Shown here piece after piece: positions 40,064 to 50,436 of a stretch of DNA of 64,000 bases. The stretch is from UTCFX2 sp963788305 (GTDB taxonomy: Bacteria; Chloroflexota; Anaerolineae; Anaerolineales; UBA4823), in NCBI GenBank assembly GCA_963788305.1, contig CAWBGK010000009.1:1-64000 (forward strand). The letters are read 5' to 3'. Made by a program: the position numbers and the translations under genes. The notes below the pieces were generated by a model. That model saw nothing but the letters and a program-made list of their open reading frames with translations, was not told the DNA's origin and did not search any database. The first letter of the stretch is position 1. Each line of letters begins with the position of its first letter.

Positions 40064-40327
40064 TCATTCTTGGTTTGAAGATATTCCCTCAAAATCATTA
40101 CTCGTAAGGATCTTGACTTGCATCTCCGCATTGTCAAGGAGCCTGGCACAATGGTCAGCTAACTTCTTTCCATGGTCGAAAAGTGAAAGAGCTTCCTCAA
40201 GTGTTTTCTCTCCGCTTTCCAACGATGCGACAATTCTCTCCAGTTCAGAATAAGCATCTTCATAAGAAAGATTGTCAATCGAGATCGGGTTTTTAGAATT
40301 GGGTTTAACTGTCATTTTCCTATCCAC
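40064..40327 (-). CDS. xseB: Exodeoxyribonuclease VII small subunit
   Basis: 87 residues. SYEDAYSELERIVASLESGEKTLEEALSLFDHGKKL is diagnostic for XseB; the core of about 60 residues is complete, with short extra tails. TAGGAAA precedes the ATG. It lies downstream of xseA with a gap of about 93 bases. Confidence 0.93.
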   Translation of the reverse strand: MDRKMTVKPNSKNPISIDNLSYEDAYSELERIVASLESGEKTLEEALSLFDHGKKLADHCARLLDNAEMQVKILTSNDFEGISSNQE

Positions 40328-40420
40328 AAATCAATATATAGATTTTTATGTATTAAAGGGTATAAGCTTTGATCAAGCGAAAACTAATATTCGGATATCG
40401 GATCACAATGTTGTTTCTTT

Positions 40421-41644
40421 TCAAGTATTCTTCCTCTCGGATACAATGGCCGGGAATTGTCCGTCCGATAGATGAATATTAATCTCGTCATGCATTAAAA
40501 CATTTTGGGTTGAGGTAACAAGCTTTCCGTCCTCTTTTGTGACGATCGCATATCCACGCCGGAGTACGGAAACTGGATGAAGGCTGATCAAACGTTGGTA
40601 CAAACCCTTTTGATTGGTTGCTTTTACTAGTAAATAATGAGAAATGACTTGATCCAACAAACGCTCAGTATCATCTAATTTTTGAAGGAGTGTCTGAATT
40701 AACCTTGTTGGGGATCGATATTCAAGCATTTTTTGATAGCCGATTACAGAATTCCGAAAGGAATTTATGATATCTACAATTATTCGATCGAGTTGAGTAT
40801 TGCGATCTGTGAGGTCCACCTTAAGGTCTATCCTGGAGGGAGTGGCTAACTCTGCTGAAGCAGTCGGAGTGGGAGCCCGTAAATCACTGAGAAAATCTGC
40901 AATAGTGAAATCTGTTTCATGTCCAACTCCCGAAATAATCGGAACTGGCGATGCGGCAATCACCCTGGCAACTCTTTCGGTATTGAACGGCCAAAGATCT
41001 TCAATTGAACCACCTCCACGCGAAATGATGATCAGGTCTAGAAGCACATCTCTATACAATTTCTCCAATGCATTGGCAATCGAATCGGGAGCGTCTATCC
41101 CTTGAACAAGCGAAGGGGAGATTGTTACTTCCACTACAGGGTATCTTCTTTGGAGAGTGTTAAGAATATCTTGAAGTGCTGCTCCTGTTGGAGAAGTAAC
41201 TATCCCGATTTTCTTTGGAAATCGTGGGATAGGTCGTTTTCGGTCCGAATCGAATAAACCCTCACTTTCCAATTGATTTTTTAATCGCAAGAATTCTTGG
41301 TAAAGCGTCCCTTCACCAGCCAATCTGATCTGATCAACATAAAGCTGGTACTGACCAGATACTTCATAGATACTAATTTTTCCATGCACTTCAACCGAAA
41401 GACCATCTCGCAAAGTAATCGGTAGACGATTGATCGTTGATCTCCAGATCACACACTTCAAGGATGAATGTGCGTCTTTCAAGGTGAAATATACATGTCC
41501 TGAAACAGGCCGAGCTAAATTGGAAATTTCTCCATGAATCCAAAGATCTTGTAAGGCTTTGTCGCTCTCGATGACATCCCTAACATAACGATTGAGCTCA
41601 GATACGGACCAGAAAGGAATCGGGTTCGAATAAAAATTTTTCAT
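40421..41644 (-). CDS. xseA: Exodeoxyribonuclease VII large subunit
   Basis: 407 residues. N-terminal OB-fold (PFWSVSELNRYVRDVIESD, LWIHGEISNL, GHVYFTLKD), then the catalytic domain with KKIGIVTSPTGAALQDILN, IISRGGGSIEDLWPFN and ISGVGHETDFTIADFLSDLRAPTPTASAE. It degrades single-stranded DNA to oligonucleotides with XseB. Confidence 0.95.
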   Translation of the reverse strand: MKNFYSNPIPFWSVSELNRYVRDVIESDKALQDLWIHGEISNLARPVSGHVYFTLKDAHSSLKCVIWRSTINRLPITLRDGLSVEVHGKISIYEVSGQYQLYVDQIRLAGEGTLYQEFLRLKNQLESEGLFDSDRKRPIPRFPKKIGIVTSPTGAALQDILNTLQRRYPVVEVTISPSLVQGIDAPDSIANALEKLYRDVLLDLIIISRGGGSIEDLWPFNTERVARVIAASPVPIISGVGHETDFTIADFLSDLRAPTPTASAELATPSRIDLKVDLTDRNTQLDRIIVDIINSFRNSVIGYQKMLEYRSPTRLIQTLLQKLDDTERLLDQVISHYLLVKATNQKGLYQRLISLHPVSVLRRGYAIVTKEDGKLVTSTQNVLMHDEINIHLSDGQFPAIVSERKNT

Positions 41645-41834
41645 TATGAATATTCATGTTGACTACGATTATTAAAGCCTAAAAACAAAGGATACCTTTA
41701 TTCAATAAGGATGTCAACTATTCCCTTATCCTCATTTTTTTGCTAAAATACTTTTATCTCAAAAAACCTCTCATCTATTAAGATCATGTCAATAATCAAT
41801 CAGACGATTAAACCTTATCTTTTGGAGTATTATC

Positions 41835-42335
41835 TTGAACCATCTTTGGACACCATGGCGAATGGAATATATTCTTAAGGAAAAGAAAAATGGCTGTGTT
41901 TTTTGCGATGAGCTTGAAAAGAATGACGGTCCAGATAATCTCATAATTTTTCGAGGGCAATGTTCTTTTGTTATCTTAAATCGTTATCCTTATACAAGCG
42001 GCCATTTGATGGTGGTCCCATATATTCATAAAGCTGTATTGGAAGCCCTAAACCAAGAAATCCGATCCGAGTTAATTGAATTATCAACTCTTTCGATGCA
42101 GGTTTTGCGAAAAGCTTATCAACCTCAAGGCTTCAACCTTGGTGTAAATATTGGCAAGGTTGCAGGCGCAGGCGTATTAGAGCATGTTCACATGCATGTT
42201 GTACCTCGTTGGGGAGGTGATTCAAATTTTATGACTTCATTAGCAAACACAAGGGTACTCCCGGAATTACTTCGAGATACATATCGAAGAGTTCAGGAAA
42301 CCTGGCGGATACCTTCAGAAAACGTCGACGAATAG
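41835..42335 (+). CDS. HIT-family nucleotide hydrolase/phosphorylase
   Basis: 166 residues. The histidine triad is HVHMHVVPRW (about residue 117). An N-terminal C-x2-C pair (NGCVFCDELE) probably takes part in zinc binding. Start is TTG at 41835 (MNHLWTPWRMEYI, the conserved beginning of this group), behind TTTGGAG. Likely acts on Ap4A or related dinucleotides. Confidence 0.9.
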   Translation: MNHLWTPWRMEYILKEKKNGCVFCDELEKNDGPDNLIIFRGQCSFVILNRYPYTSGHLMVVPYIHKAVLEALNQEIRSELIELSTLSMQVLRKAYQPQGFNLGVNIGKVAGAGVLEHVHMHVVPRWGGDSNFMTSLANTRVLPELLRDTYRRVQETWRIPSENVDE

Positions 42336-42423
42336 TATCTACGTTGATAGTCTCCATAAAATATCCTCCTCTTCCTGTAAAAATAAGCTATAGAATCCAA
42401 TCGAATGCCACAGGAGGTGGCTA

Positions 42424-43636
42424 ATGGTACTGGAATCTACAAGCAGATTACCTGTCATTTTAAGCGCGGCACGCACTCCCATTGGTCGATTTCAGGGAAG
42501 TTTGTGTAATATTTCGGCGCCAAAATTAGGTGCAATCGTGATTAGAGCTGCAACAGCAAGAGCGGGGATCAAAAAAACCGGAAGAAATCAATGAAGTGTA
42601 TATGGGTAATGTAGTTTCTGCAGGCGTGGGGCAGGCGCCGGCTCGGCAAGCAGCTATATTTGCCAGTTTGCCTTCTGAAGTTGGAGCAACGACGATCAAC
42701 AAAGTTTGTGGATCGGGTTTGAAATCTGTCATGCTTGCCGCTCAAGCGATTAAGGCAGACGAAGGTGAGCTTTTCGTGTGTGGTGGAATGGAGAATATGA
42801 GTAGAGCTCCATATCTTGTGGGTGGAAGAACCGGGGATTTGCGCTTTGGACACGCTCAGCTAACTGACTCGCTCTTGCTCGATGGTCTTTGGGATCCTTT
42901 TGAAAATTGGGCGATGGGGGACGCAGGCGAATTTATTGCCGCTCAATTTAATATTTCAAGAAAAGAACTGGATGAATATGCCTGTCAAAGTCATCAAAAA
43001 GCTATCCGGGCTATAGATGAAGGAAAGTTTTCATCTGAAATTATTCCGGTGGAGATCCCCACGAAGAAAGGCCAGGTCTCAATTTTTGAGATTGATGAAT
43101 GCCCTCGTCGGGATACATCTTTCGATATGCTCTCAAATTTAAAGCCCGCCTTTCAAAAAGATGGGAAAATCACCCCTGGAAATGCTCCTGGGCTGAATGA
43201 TGGCGCGGCTGCGCTGGTTGTTGCCAGCCAACAAAAATCCGAAGAATTAGGTCTGGTGCCGATGGCCAGAATTCTTGCCTGGGGACAGGCAGCTGTGGAA
43301 CCCAAATGGCTTTTTGACGCTCCAGCGAAGGCAATCCCGGTTGTTCTTAAAAAGGCTGGCCTGACAATGTCCGATATCGATCTCTTTGAAATTAATGAAG
43401 CATTTGCCGCACAAGTTCTCGCAAATGGCATGGCCTTGAAAGAAAAAGGTTGGGATTGGTCAAAAGTAAATGTGAACGGTGGGGCAATTGCACTGGGCCA
43501 TCCGATCGGTGCAAGCGGTGCAAGAATATTGACAACACTTTTGTATGCTCTAAAAGACCGGGGAAAGAAATTTGGGCTTGCTTGCCTGTGCCTTGGTGGA
43601 GCAGAAGCTGTCGCAATGATCATTGATGCTGGATAA
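42424..43636 (+). CDS. Acetyl-CoA C-acetyltransferase (thiolase), one frame break
   Basis: About 404 residues. ATG at 42424 behind AGGAGGTGG. N-terminal VILSAARTPIGRFQGSL; the catalytic Cys is in NKVCGSGLKS, with NEAFAAQ, GGAIALGHPIGASGAR and CLCLGGAEA downstream. The frame break is in an A7 run at 42571-42577: with six A, RAGIKKPEEINEVYMGNVVSAG is restored. It condenses acetyl-CoA or cleaves acetoacetyl-CoA. Next to the 3-hydroxyacyl-CoA dehydrogenase gene, 10 bases apart. Confidence 0.92.
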
Positions 43637-43646
43637 CGGAGGGATC

Positions 43647-44497
43647 ATGGGTATCCGGAAGATTTTTGTTATTGGGTCTGGGACAATGGGGAGCGGAATT
43701 GCTCAAGTAGCCGCAACCTCTGGATATCAAGCAATTCTTATGGATATTTCTCCGGAGCAGCTTTTAAAAGCAAAAGAATCAATCCAAAAATCATACACAA
43801 AGACTTTTTGAAAAGAATAAGACTTGATCTTAACCAGCTCCAAGCGGCTCTGAGTATTCCAACAACGACGACCTATGAAGGTGTTGCTAATGCTGACTTG
43901 GTTATTGAAGCAGCAACTGAGGTGCCAGATTTAAAGTTAAGATTATTCTCTGATCTGAGCCAGCGAGTTAATCCACAGGCCTTGCTTGCGACGAATACGT
44001 CTTCCATAAGCATCACAAAAATCGCTGCGGCAACAAATCGACCTTCCCAGGTCATTGGGATGCATTTCATGAACCCTGTACCCTTAATGCGCTTGGTTGA
44101 GGTCATCCGTGGTCTGGTGACAAGCGATGAAACTTGTGCACAAATTCTTACGGTCTGCAGGGCGATGGGAAAGGAACCAATCGAAGCGAACGATTCACCT
44201 GGTTTTATTTCGAATCGGATCCTTTGCCCAATGATTAATGAAGCTGTTTTTGCCCTTCAAGAGGGGGTTGGAACACCTGAAGCGATAGATTCAGTAATGA
44301 AATTAGGAATAAATCACCCGATGGGCCCATTAGCGTTATGTGATTTAATAGGATTAGATGTAGTGCTCTTCGTGTTGGAAGTCCTTCAGCGTGATCTTGG
44401 TGACGATAAATACAGACCGGCCTACTTACTCCGAAAGATGGTAGATGCTGGACGTCTTGGCAGAAAGACCGGTCATGGTTTTTTCAATTATGAATAA
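43647..44497 (+). CDS. 3-hydroxybutyryl-CoA dehydrogenase, one frame break
   Basis: About 283 residues. ATG at 43647, with GGAGG just upstream, gives MGIRKIFVIGSGTMGSGIAQVA, the NAD-binding signature; VIEAATEVPDLKLRLF, MHFMNPVPLMRLVEVI (catalytic His) and NDSPGFISNRIL follow. The frame breaks near 43806 in a T5 stretch (YTKTF then a stop); the next frame resumes with RLDLNQLQAALSI. Together with the thiolase it forms a two-gene 3-hydroxyacyl-CoA module, used in fatty acid oxidation or in reversed beta-oxidation. Confidence 0.9.
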
Positions 44498-44505
44498 TTA
44501 GAAAA

Positions 44506-45348
44506 TCAATCATTTGTGAAAAAACCTACACCAAGAATACCCGGACCGCCATGAGTCACAATGGCTGGCGGCATATTATATATCTCTACATCGGTTTGAT
44601 TGACAGCTTGTCCTAGCTCGAATGCAAGGTTCTGCGCCTGAGCGGCAGCTTCGGCGTGTAATATTGTCAGATATCCAGTGCCATCTCTTGGAATCTGTTC
44701 TAGAACTATTTCCTTAAGACGTGCGATAGCTCGTTTATGGGTGCGTTCTTTCTCGTATTGGTCCACTTTTCCATCATTCAATCGTAAAATTGGCTTGACC
44801 TGCAGCATACCGCCTAACAATGCAGATGCCCCTCCAATTCGACCGCCGCGAGCAAGATAATCTAAAGAATCCACCAGGAAATAAATCCTACAACGGGATG
44901 ACATTTCTTTTATCTTGTCGATCAGATCAACAATTCCCATTCCCCCTTCTGCCCAACCGGTAGCAAATTTTACAATTGTCCCAAGCGGGCTGGCTACCAG
45001 GCGGGTGTCGATCACGTGAATATCAAGTTCAGGAAAATCTTGAGATGCAATGATTGCCGAGCGAACAGTCCCACTTACTTCGGATGAAGGATGGATGCAG
45101 AGGATCGGGTTGTGATCTTGCGAAAATTTCTCAAATTCCTTAATAAAAAGCTCTGGCGGAGGAGCAGCGGTTTTAGGAAGCATCGAGCTGCTTTTTAACC
45201 TGCTCATAAAGGCAGAAATATCCATATCGACGCCTTCTAAGAATGACTCTTCTCCAAAGTTGATAACTTGAGGAATAATCGGGATTTGATGTTCCTTCGC
45301 ATATTCAGGAGAAAGGCATGAGGTAGTATCTGTAATGATGTGTATCAT
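44506..45348 (-). CDS. DegV family fatty-acid-binding protein
   Basis: 280 residues from the ATG at 45348 (MIHIITDTTSCLSPE), behind GAGGGAAGC. HIITDTTSCL, GVDMDISAFMSRL, SSEVSGTVRSA, SLDYLARGGRIGGASALLG and THGGPGILGVGFF are DegV motifs. DegV proteins bind long-chain fatty acids, in some bacteria as the FakB subunit of fatty acid kinase; no FakA is in the window. Confidence 0.92.
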   Translation of the reverse strand: MIHIITDTTSCLSPEYAKEHQIPIIPQVINFGEESFLEGVDMDISAFMSRLKSSSMLPKTAAPPPELFIKEFEKFSQDHNPILCIHPSSEVSGTVRSAIIASQDFPELDIHVIDTRLVASPLGTIVKFATGWAEGGMGIVDLIDKIKEMSSRCRIYFLVDSLDYLARGGRIGGASALLGGMLQVKPILRLNDGKVDQYEKERTHKRAIARLKEIVLEQIPRDGTGYLTILHAEAAAQAQNLAFELGQAVNQTDVEIYNMPPAIVTHGGPGILGVGFFTND

Positions 45349-45449
45349 AATTGCTTCCCTCTTCATGAAGTTTAATGTTTTTAAGATAAGAAAAATATGA
45401 AAACCATATTGACCTAAATTATTATAAAATGGAGACTCCAAAGAATTTA

Positions 45450-46877
45450 TTATTTAGGCTCGTTTGGTGGTATTGGAAATGTTATTTTAGGAATTTTTAC
45501 CAATCCGATTATAATTATTCCAATACTTGTAGTTAAGCATGATACCAAAAAACTAATATTAATGGCTGTGAATATCGAAATTTCCGGTGGTAAGACCGAA
45601 TTATTAAGGATTGTTGCAAAAATTGCACCAGACAATCCAACCCCAAGGACCATCCCAAAATTTCGTGATGTTGCGAGTATTCCAGACGCAATCCCTAAGT
45701 GAGTTTTTGGAGCCGAACCCAGTAATGCACTGTTGTTTGGTGAGATGAAACATCCAATTCCAAACCCTGCTATACCAAGACGAATCGCCAGGTCTTGGAT
45801 CGGCGTATCCACCGATATTCTTGAAAGTAAAAATAAACCTATTGTCAAGAATACCATACCTAAAAGTGCAGGTAGTCGAGTGCCTATTCGGTCAGATATC
45901 AAGCCAGCGATTGGTGCGGTCATTGCCATGATTAATGGCATGATCGTGAGAATCACCCCAGCATTGCCAGGATTAATCCCTCTGCCTTGAATCAGATAGA
46001 ACGGCATTAAAAATATGATGCTGTACACCCCGATGTAATTGATGATTGAACTGATCACTGAAGATGTAAAAATTGAATTCGAAAAGAGGCGAAGATCCAG
46101 CATCGGAGATTTTCCTCTTCTTTCAATCATATAAAAAATCCCTAGAAGGATAAATGCCGAGAGAAAGAGAAGAGTGATCGGAATTGAATCCCATCCGAGT
46201 GTTGATCCCTTATTTAGTCCAAACAAGAGTGCAACCAAACCCAAAAGGAACAAAACTGCGCCGATAAAATCGAAAGACTTTATCTCCACGTTCTTAATAT
46301 CGGTTTTGATTGAAATAATGCTTAAGCCCATCGCGGTGATACCGACTGGGATATTGATGAAAAATACTGAACGCCATCCGAATTGTTCTGCTAAAAATCC
46401 ACCAATAGCAGGACCAATCGTAAGACCCAGATAGGTCATCGTGGCTTGCAGACCAAGCGCCTGCCCTCGTTGTCTTGATGGAAAGCTGGATGTAAGTATT
46501 GCCGGCGAATTAGCCTGAATTAATGCTGCACCAACCGCTTGAATTCCTCGCGAGATAATGAGCATCTGAATTGAAGAGGAAAAGCTGCAGAGAAATGAAC
46601 TGGATATAAAAATCCCAAATCCACTAATATAAACTGTTTTGTGACCCATCAGATCCCCTAGACGCCCGAAACTTAACAATAAGCCACTCGCAACCAATAA
46701 ATAAATCGTCACGACCCATTCGATCTCTGTAATAGAACTTTGAAAGTATCGGCGCAATACCGGCAATATTGTGTTTACAACACTGCCATCCAGCGCGGAC
46801 ATAAACGTGCCGATACCGATAGCTATCAACACCATCCATTTTCTGGGTTCAATTGTTGTTGAGAGCGAAGTATTCAA
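45450..46877 (-). CDS. DHA2-family (EmrB/QacA-like) MFS multidrug exporter
   Basis: 475 residues with about 14 membrane helices. SALDGSVVNTILPVLRRYF is the DHA2 motif in helix 1, LSFGRLGDLMGHKTVYISG motif A, and GLTIGPAIGGFLAEQFGWRSVFFINIPVG motif C. It is a proton antiporter for drugs or similar amphiphiles; the substrate is unknown. Confidence 0.9.
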   Translation of the reverse strand: MNTSLSTTIEPRKWMVLIAIGIGTFMSALDGSVVNTILPVLRRYFQSSITEIEWVVTIYLLVASGLLLSFGRLGDLMGHKTVYISGFGIFISSSFLCSFSSSIQMLIISRGIQAVGAALIQANSPAILTSSFPSRQRGQALGLQATMTYLGLTIGPAIGGFLAEQFGWRSVFFINIPVGITAMGLSIISIKTDIKNVEIKSFDFIGAVLFLLGLVALLFGLNKGSTLGWDSIPITLLFLSAFILLGIFYMIERRGKSPMLDLRLFSNSIFTSSVISSIINYIGVYSIIFLMPFYLIQGRGINPGNAGVILTIMPLIMAMTAPIAGLISDRIGTRLPALLGMVFLTIGLFLLSRISVDTPIQDLAIRLGIAGFGIGCFISPNNSALLGSAPKTHLGIASGILATSRNFGMVLGVGLSGAIFATILNNSVLPPEISIFTAINISFLVSCLTTSIGIIIIGLVKIPKITFPIPPNEPK

Positions 46878-46927
46878 TGAGACGAAATTTGTTTTCTGAA
46901 TAACCAGATTTATTTTGGGCCAGAGAT

Positions 46928-47878
46928 TTATGCAAGTATCAATTTTTCGGAGATGCTAACCCCTCTGTGTATTCGGCTGATGATGTCAGCAAGCATTCCT
47001 GCGACTGATAATGTCACGATTTTTGGATGACGCTTATCGATGGGGATTGGTATGGTGTTCGTTGTTACAAGTTTTTCGATTCTTTCTTCTTTGTCCAGGA
47101 TATCAAGCGCTGAGGGTAGTAAAACCGGATGGGTCACCGCAAAGAAAGCGGTACCAACTGCTCCGCGGTCGTAAAGGGCATCAAGTTGCCTCATCACACT
47201 GCCGCTTGCCAATAAATCATCAACGATTATTGGGCGATGTCCGGCGATATCCCCAACTACGTGAGTGGTTTCAGTTTTTTGAAAGCCCAATCGCCTCTTG
47301 TGCATTATCACCAAGGGCAGGTTTAGCCGCTCCGCGTATCGACCAGCCATGCCGGCGCGTCCAACATCAGGGCTGACGATCGCTGCATTTGCAAATTCCG
47401 GTTTTCGGAAATACTCTGCGAGCAGTGGCATCGCGGTTAAAGGATCGACTGGTATATTAAAAAAGCCTTGTGTCGCACGATTGTGGATATCGATGTAAAT
47501 TATTCGAGCAGCTCCCAATGTTTCCAACAGATTAGCAACAACGCGTGCGCTAATTGCTTCTCTACCTCTTGCCATTCGATCCTGGCGGGCATAAGGAAAA
47601 TAGGGCACAACAAGTGTGACAATATGCGAGCTGGCTCGCCGAAAGCCATCAAGAAGCAACAACATTTCCATTAAGTTGTCATTGACGGGGACCGAACAGG
47701 GTTGAATCAAGAATATGTCTTGATCGCGAACAACCTCATCAATCATGATGTGAATTTCGCTATCAGGCAGTACCTGGGTCGTTGATTTTCCAACAGACGT
47801 GCCTAGAATTGTCGCAACTTCTTTTGCTAACTCAGGATGCGCAGAACCGGAGAAAATTCGGAGCGGATGGACGGACAT
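46928..47878 (-). CDS. prs: Ribose-phosphate pyrophosphokinase
   Basis: 316 residues. It makes PRPP from ribose 5-phosphate and ATP. VNDNLMEMLLLLDGFRRAS, VVPYFPYARQDRMARGREAIS and the PRPP loop PIIVDDLLASGS are visible. The catalytic flexible-loop region KRRLGFQKTE is present but differs from the usual KRR...N/E pattern, and DIHNRATQGFF replaces the usual DLHxxQxQGFF. This makes it a somewhat divergent copy. Confidence 0.9.
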   Translation of the reverse strand: MSVHPLRIFSGSAHPELAKEVATILGTSVGKSTTQVLPDSEIHIMIDEVVRDQDIFLIQPCSVPVNDNLMEMLLLLDGFRRASSHIVTLVVPYFPYARQDRMARGREAISARVVANLLETLGAARIIYIDIHNRATQGFFNIPVDPLTAMPLLAEYFRKPEFANAAIVSPDVGRAGMAGRYAERLNLPLVIMHKRRLGFQKTETTHVVGDIAGHRPIIVDDLLASGSVMRQLDALYDRGAVGTAFFAVTHPVLLPSALDILDKEERIEKLVTTNTIPIPIDKRHPKIVTLSVAGMLADIISRIHRGVSISEKLILA

Positions 47879-47956
47879 AATTCACGCGAAATTGGAGGAA
47901 TTATTAGAAATTGATACTGACTAATTTTGATTATACACTACAAAGCTATGGCATCT

Positions 47957-50419
47957 TTACCGATTGGGAACAAATGTCAAACGATGCCTGGTATGCGAAT
48001 TGATCTCTTCGTGATTGACCAGCATCGGGTGATAATTGCCTTTAAGCCAGTCATCTGTTTGGTCATTAAAATGTGGACTTGCAGGATTACCCGATTGCCC
48101 ACCAGCCAACACCGAGCAGGACTTTTCCAATTCAGCAAGGTCGACAATCATTCGATAGGCTGGTCCTATCATATGGGTTGAATCGAGATTATGATAACTG
48201 GTGCCAGTCGCCCAGACAGTTGTATGGTCACCGCCCACGGGATAGGGACCGATATTAAAAACCGAAGCTAAAAGTTCGTTGGATCCAAGAGCGTGATTAA
48301 TGGTAATTTTATGAAGAGATCCCCAGGTCCAATTTTCAATGTCATTGCCTAAAATTATTTTCAATTCCTGGACTGTCTGATTCAAAGCAATTAGAAAACA
48401 ATCATCTCGAGTTTCGCCCTTTCCAATATTAAACCAAGATGAATCGGGTCTGCTGCAAAGATCCGAAATCCATGAGAAGCATCGATCTCCATACAATGTA
48501 CTATCGGCCAGGATAGGTGTTGGTCCTTTGCCGGCGACTTTTTCGACTAAATCGAGTTGGTTAACTTCGGATTTCTTTACTGCCTCTGATCCCGGGTGGA
48601 ATTTATTCTTTAATATTAACCGAATTAGTTTTCGAATAAATACCTGATAAATGGCTGCGGCCTGGCTGTCAGCGTTTAGAATACCGTCCCAACTCTTAAT
48701 GTATTCCAACGCTTTTTCTAGGTCCGAGCCGCCTTTATGAGAAGAATTACGCAGATTAAGCCTTGCTAAATGTCGGGCAATGACTCTTGCTGTTGGTGAA
48801 CATTGATCAAATTGCATGCGTTTGAAGTAAGATGAATCAATTTTTTCATCCCCAAGCCGCGCATTTTTATCAAGGATCATTTCTGAAATTCTCTGTGCTC
48901 TATCTCCGGTAATTGGTTCTAGCTCGAGGCTAACAGGATAATCTGCACCAACCACGCGATTATTGGCTGTGACAATAAATCCCTGGGAAGGATTCTCCAA
49001 ACTTGGTAGGGATGAAAATGGCAAATAGGAGGACCATTCATATTCATTCGTCCATCCAGGAACCGGTGTCTTACCCTGTCCCTTATTTCGGAAGGGGATT
49101 TTACCCGCGAGAACATAGCCGATATTGCCTTCACGATCAGCAAAAACAATGTTTTGATTTGGGGTTGTCCATTGTCTAGCAGCCTGGCGAAATTCTGAGC
49201 AGTCCTTTGCGAGAAAAAAGCCATACAAACAATTCATCATCGGGTCAGGGTCTAAAGCGGTCCAGCACATGGAAAGCGGTGATTCTCCCGCCAAATCTGG
49301 CGCCAGATGATTTATGATTGGACCATGGCGAGTAATGATCGTTTCGTGCTTTACTGATTCTTTGTCTTTAATTTTGATTTCTTCATGAATCACTCGACAT
49401 TTTTCCCAATTCCCTTGATAATCTGCTTCATATTCTCCGGCCTCGGTGCGACGGATATGTTCGATGAAAAGATCCTGGACATCTGCGAAGCCATTCGTAA
49501 AACCCCAGGCCACATGTCCATTATGGCCTGAAATTATTCCCGGTATTCCGGGGAATGAAACCCCATAAAGTGACAATTCATCCGTGACCAGATGGTTTTC
49601 GTACCAAATTGAAGGGACCGTTAAACCGAGGTGCATATCATTTGCCAGGAGCGGGTACCCGGACTTAGTCCATTTTCCGGAGACTACCCATGAATTGCTG
49701 CCTAATCCATCATAAGGCGAAGGACCGGAAAATGGTTTTACCTGCTGCAATTGGTCCGATACCCGAAAATGAATATTTTCATAATTTACCGTTGGCGGAA
49801 CAATGAATGGCCATCTAGAAAGGGGAGGCGGCTCTAATTCTGCGGCTTCTTCTTGCCCAATACAATTGATTACTTGAGCACGTAGTAATTCCATCTCCCA
49901 ATTAACAGAAAGCGACCAGGCCATCATCTTGACCCAGCTCAGGGAGTCCGCCATTGTCCAGGCTTCAGGTTGGTAGCGAAGTAGAAAGCATTCAATAGGA
50001 AGTTTGCCTGAAGCTAAAAAGGCGTTAATACCATTCGCATAGGCATTAAGTGCGGTGCGTGTTCTCTCGTCAAGTAAAGATATTTCAAATTCAGCAACTC
50101 TGCGCAACGTCAAAGTCCGCATCCATTTGTCTAGGGGTAATGTAACTTCGCCGATAATTTCTGATAATCTTCCCGCTGTCAATCTGCGGTAGAAATCCAT
50201 TTGCCAAAGGCGATCCTGGGCGTGAATAAAGCCCTGACAAAAGAACAGATCATGTTCGGATTTTGCAAAAATATGCGGGATCCCCCATTCGTCTCGGGAA
50301 ACCTTTACAGAATTTTGCAATTCGCCCGAGTGAATGAAACCATCTTGCTTTGGCAGCCTTGTCCGAGCCACCGCTTTGATGACTGGTTTCATTAGAACAT
50401 GTGTAAATCTTTTACTCAT
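47957..50419 (-). CDS. Penicillin acylase family (Ntn) hydrolase
   Basis: 820 residues from the ATG at 50419, behind AGGAGGTCAAAG. The expected autocatalytic cleavage site with the nucleophilic Ser is in GLGSNSWVVSG (about residue 250). SRDEWGIPHIFA, GFIHAQDRLWQMDFYRR, GRLSEIIG and WGFTNGFADVQDLFIE are family motifs. No signal peptide is apparent, unlike periplasmic penicillin acylases, so it may work in the cytoplasm. Substrates could be N-acyl amino acids, quorum lactones or amides. It follows an MFS gene by 17 bases. Confidence 0.88.
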   Translation of the reverse strand: MSKRFTHVLMKPVIKAVARTRLPKQDGFIHSGELQNSVKVSRDEWGIPHIFAKSEHDLFFCQGFIHAQDRLWQMDFYRRLTAGRLSEIIGEVTLPLDKWMRTLTLRRVAEFEISLLDERTRTALNAYANGINAFLASGKLPIECFLLRYQPEAWTMADSLSWVKMMAWSLSVNWEMELLRAQVINCIGQEEAAELEPPPLSRWPFIVPPTVNYENIHFRVSDQLQQVKPFSGPSPYDGLGSNSWVVSGKWTKSGYPLLANDMHLGLTVPSIWYENHLVTDELSLYGVSFPGIPGIISGHNGHVAWGFTNGFADVQDLFIEHIRRTEAGEYEADYQGNWEKCRVIHEEIKIKDKESVKHETIITRHGPIINHLAPDLAGESPLSMCWTALDPDPMMNCLYGFFLAKDCSEFRQAARQWTTPNQNIVFADREGNIGYVLAGKIPFRNKGQGKTPVPGWTNEYEWSSYLPFSSLPSLENPSQGFIVTANNRVVGADYPVSLELEPITGDRAQRISEMILDKNARLGDEKIDSSYFKRMQFDQCSPTARVIARHLARLNLRNSSHKGGSDLEKALEYIKSWDGILNADSQAAAIYQVFIRKLIRLILKNKFHPGSEAVKKSEVNQLDLVEKVAGKGPTPILADSTLYGDRCFSWISDLCSRPDSSWFNIGKGETRDDCFLIALNQTVQELKIILGNDIENWTWGSLHKITINHALGSNELLASVFNIGPYPVGGDHTTVWATGTSYHNLDSTHMIGPAYRMIVDLAELEKSCSVLAGGQSGNPASPHFNDQTDDWLKGNYHPMLVNHEEINSHTRHRLTFVPNR

Positions 50420-50436
50420 CTTTGACCTCCTGGCAC

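Noticed and set aside
43802..43812. TGA in the 3-hydroxybutyryl-CoA dehydrogenase as a second selenocysteine
   Set aside because: The frame does not remain the same after the TGA; the homologous part resumes in another frame, the spot is not a catalytic Cys, and no SECIS-like hairpin follows.
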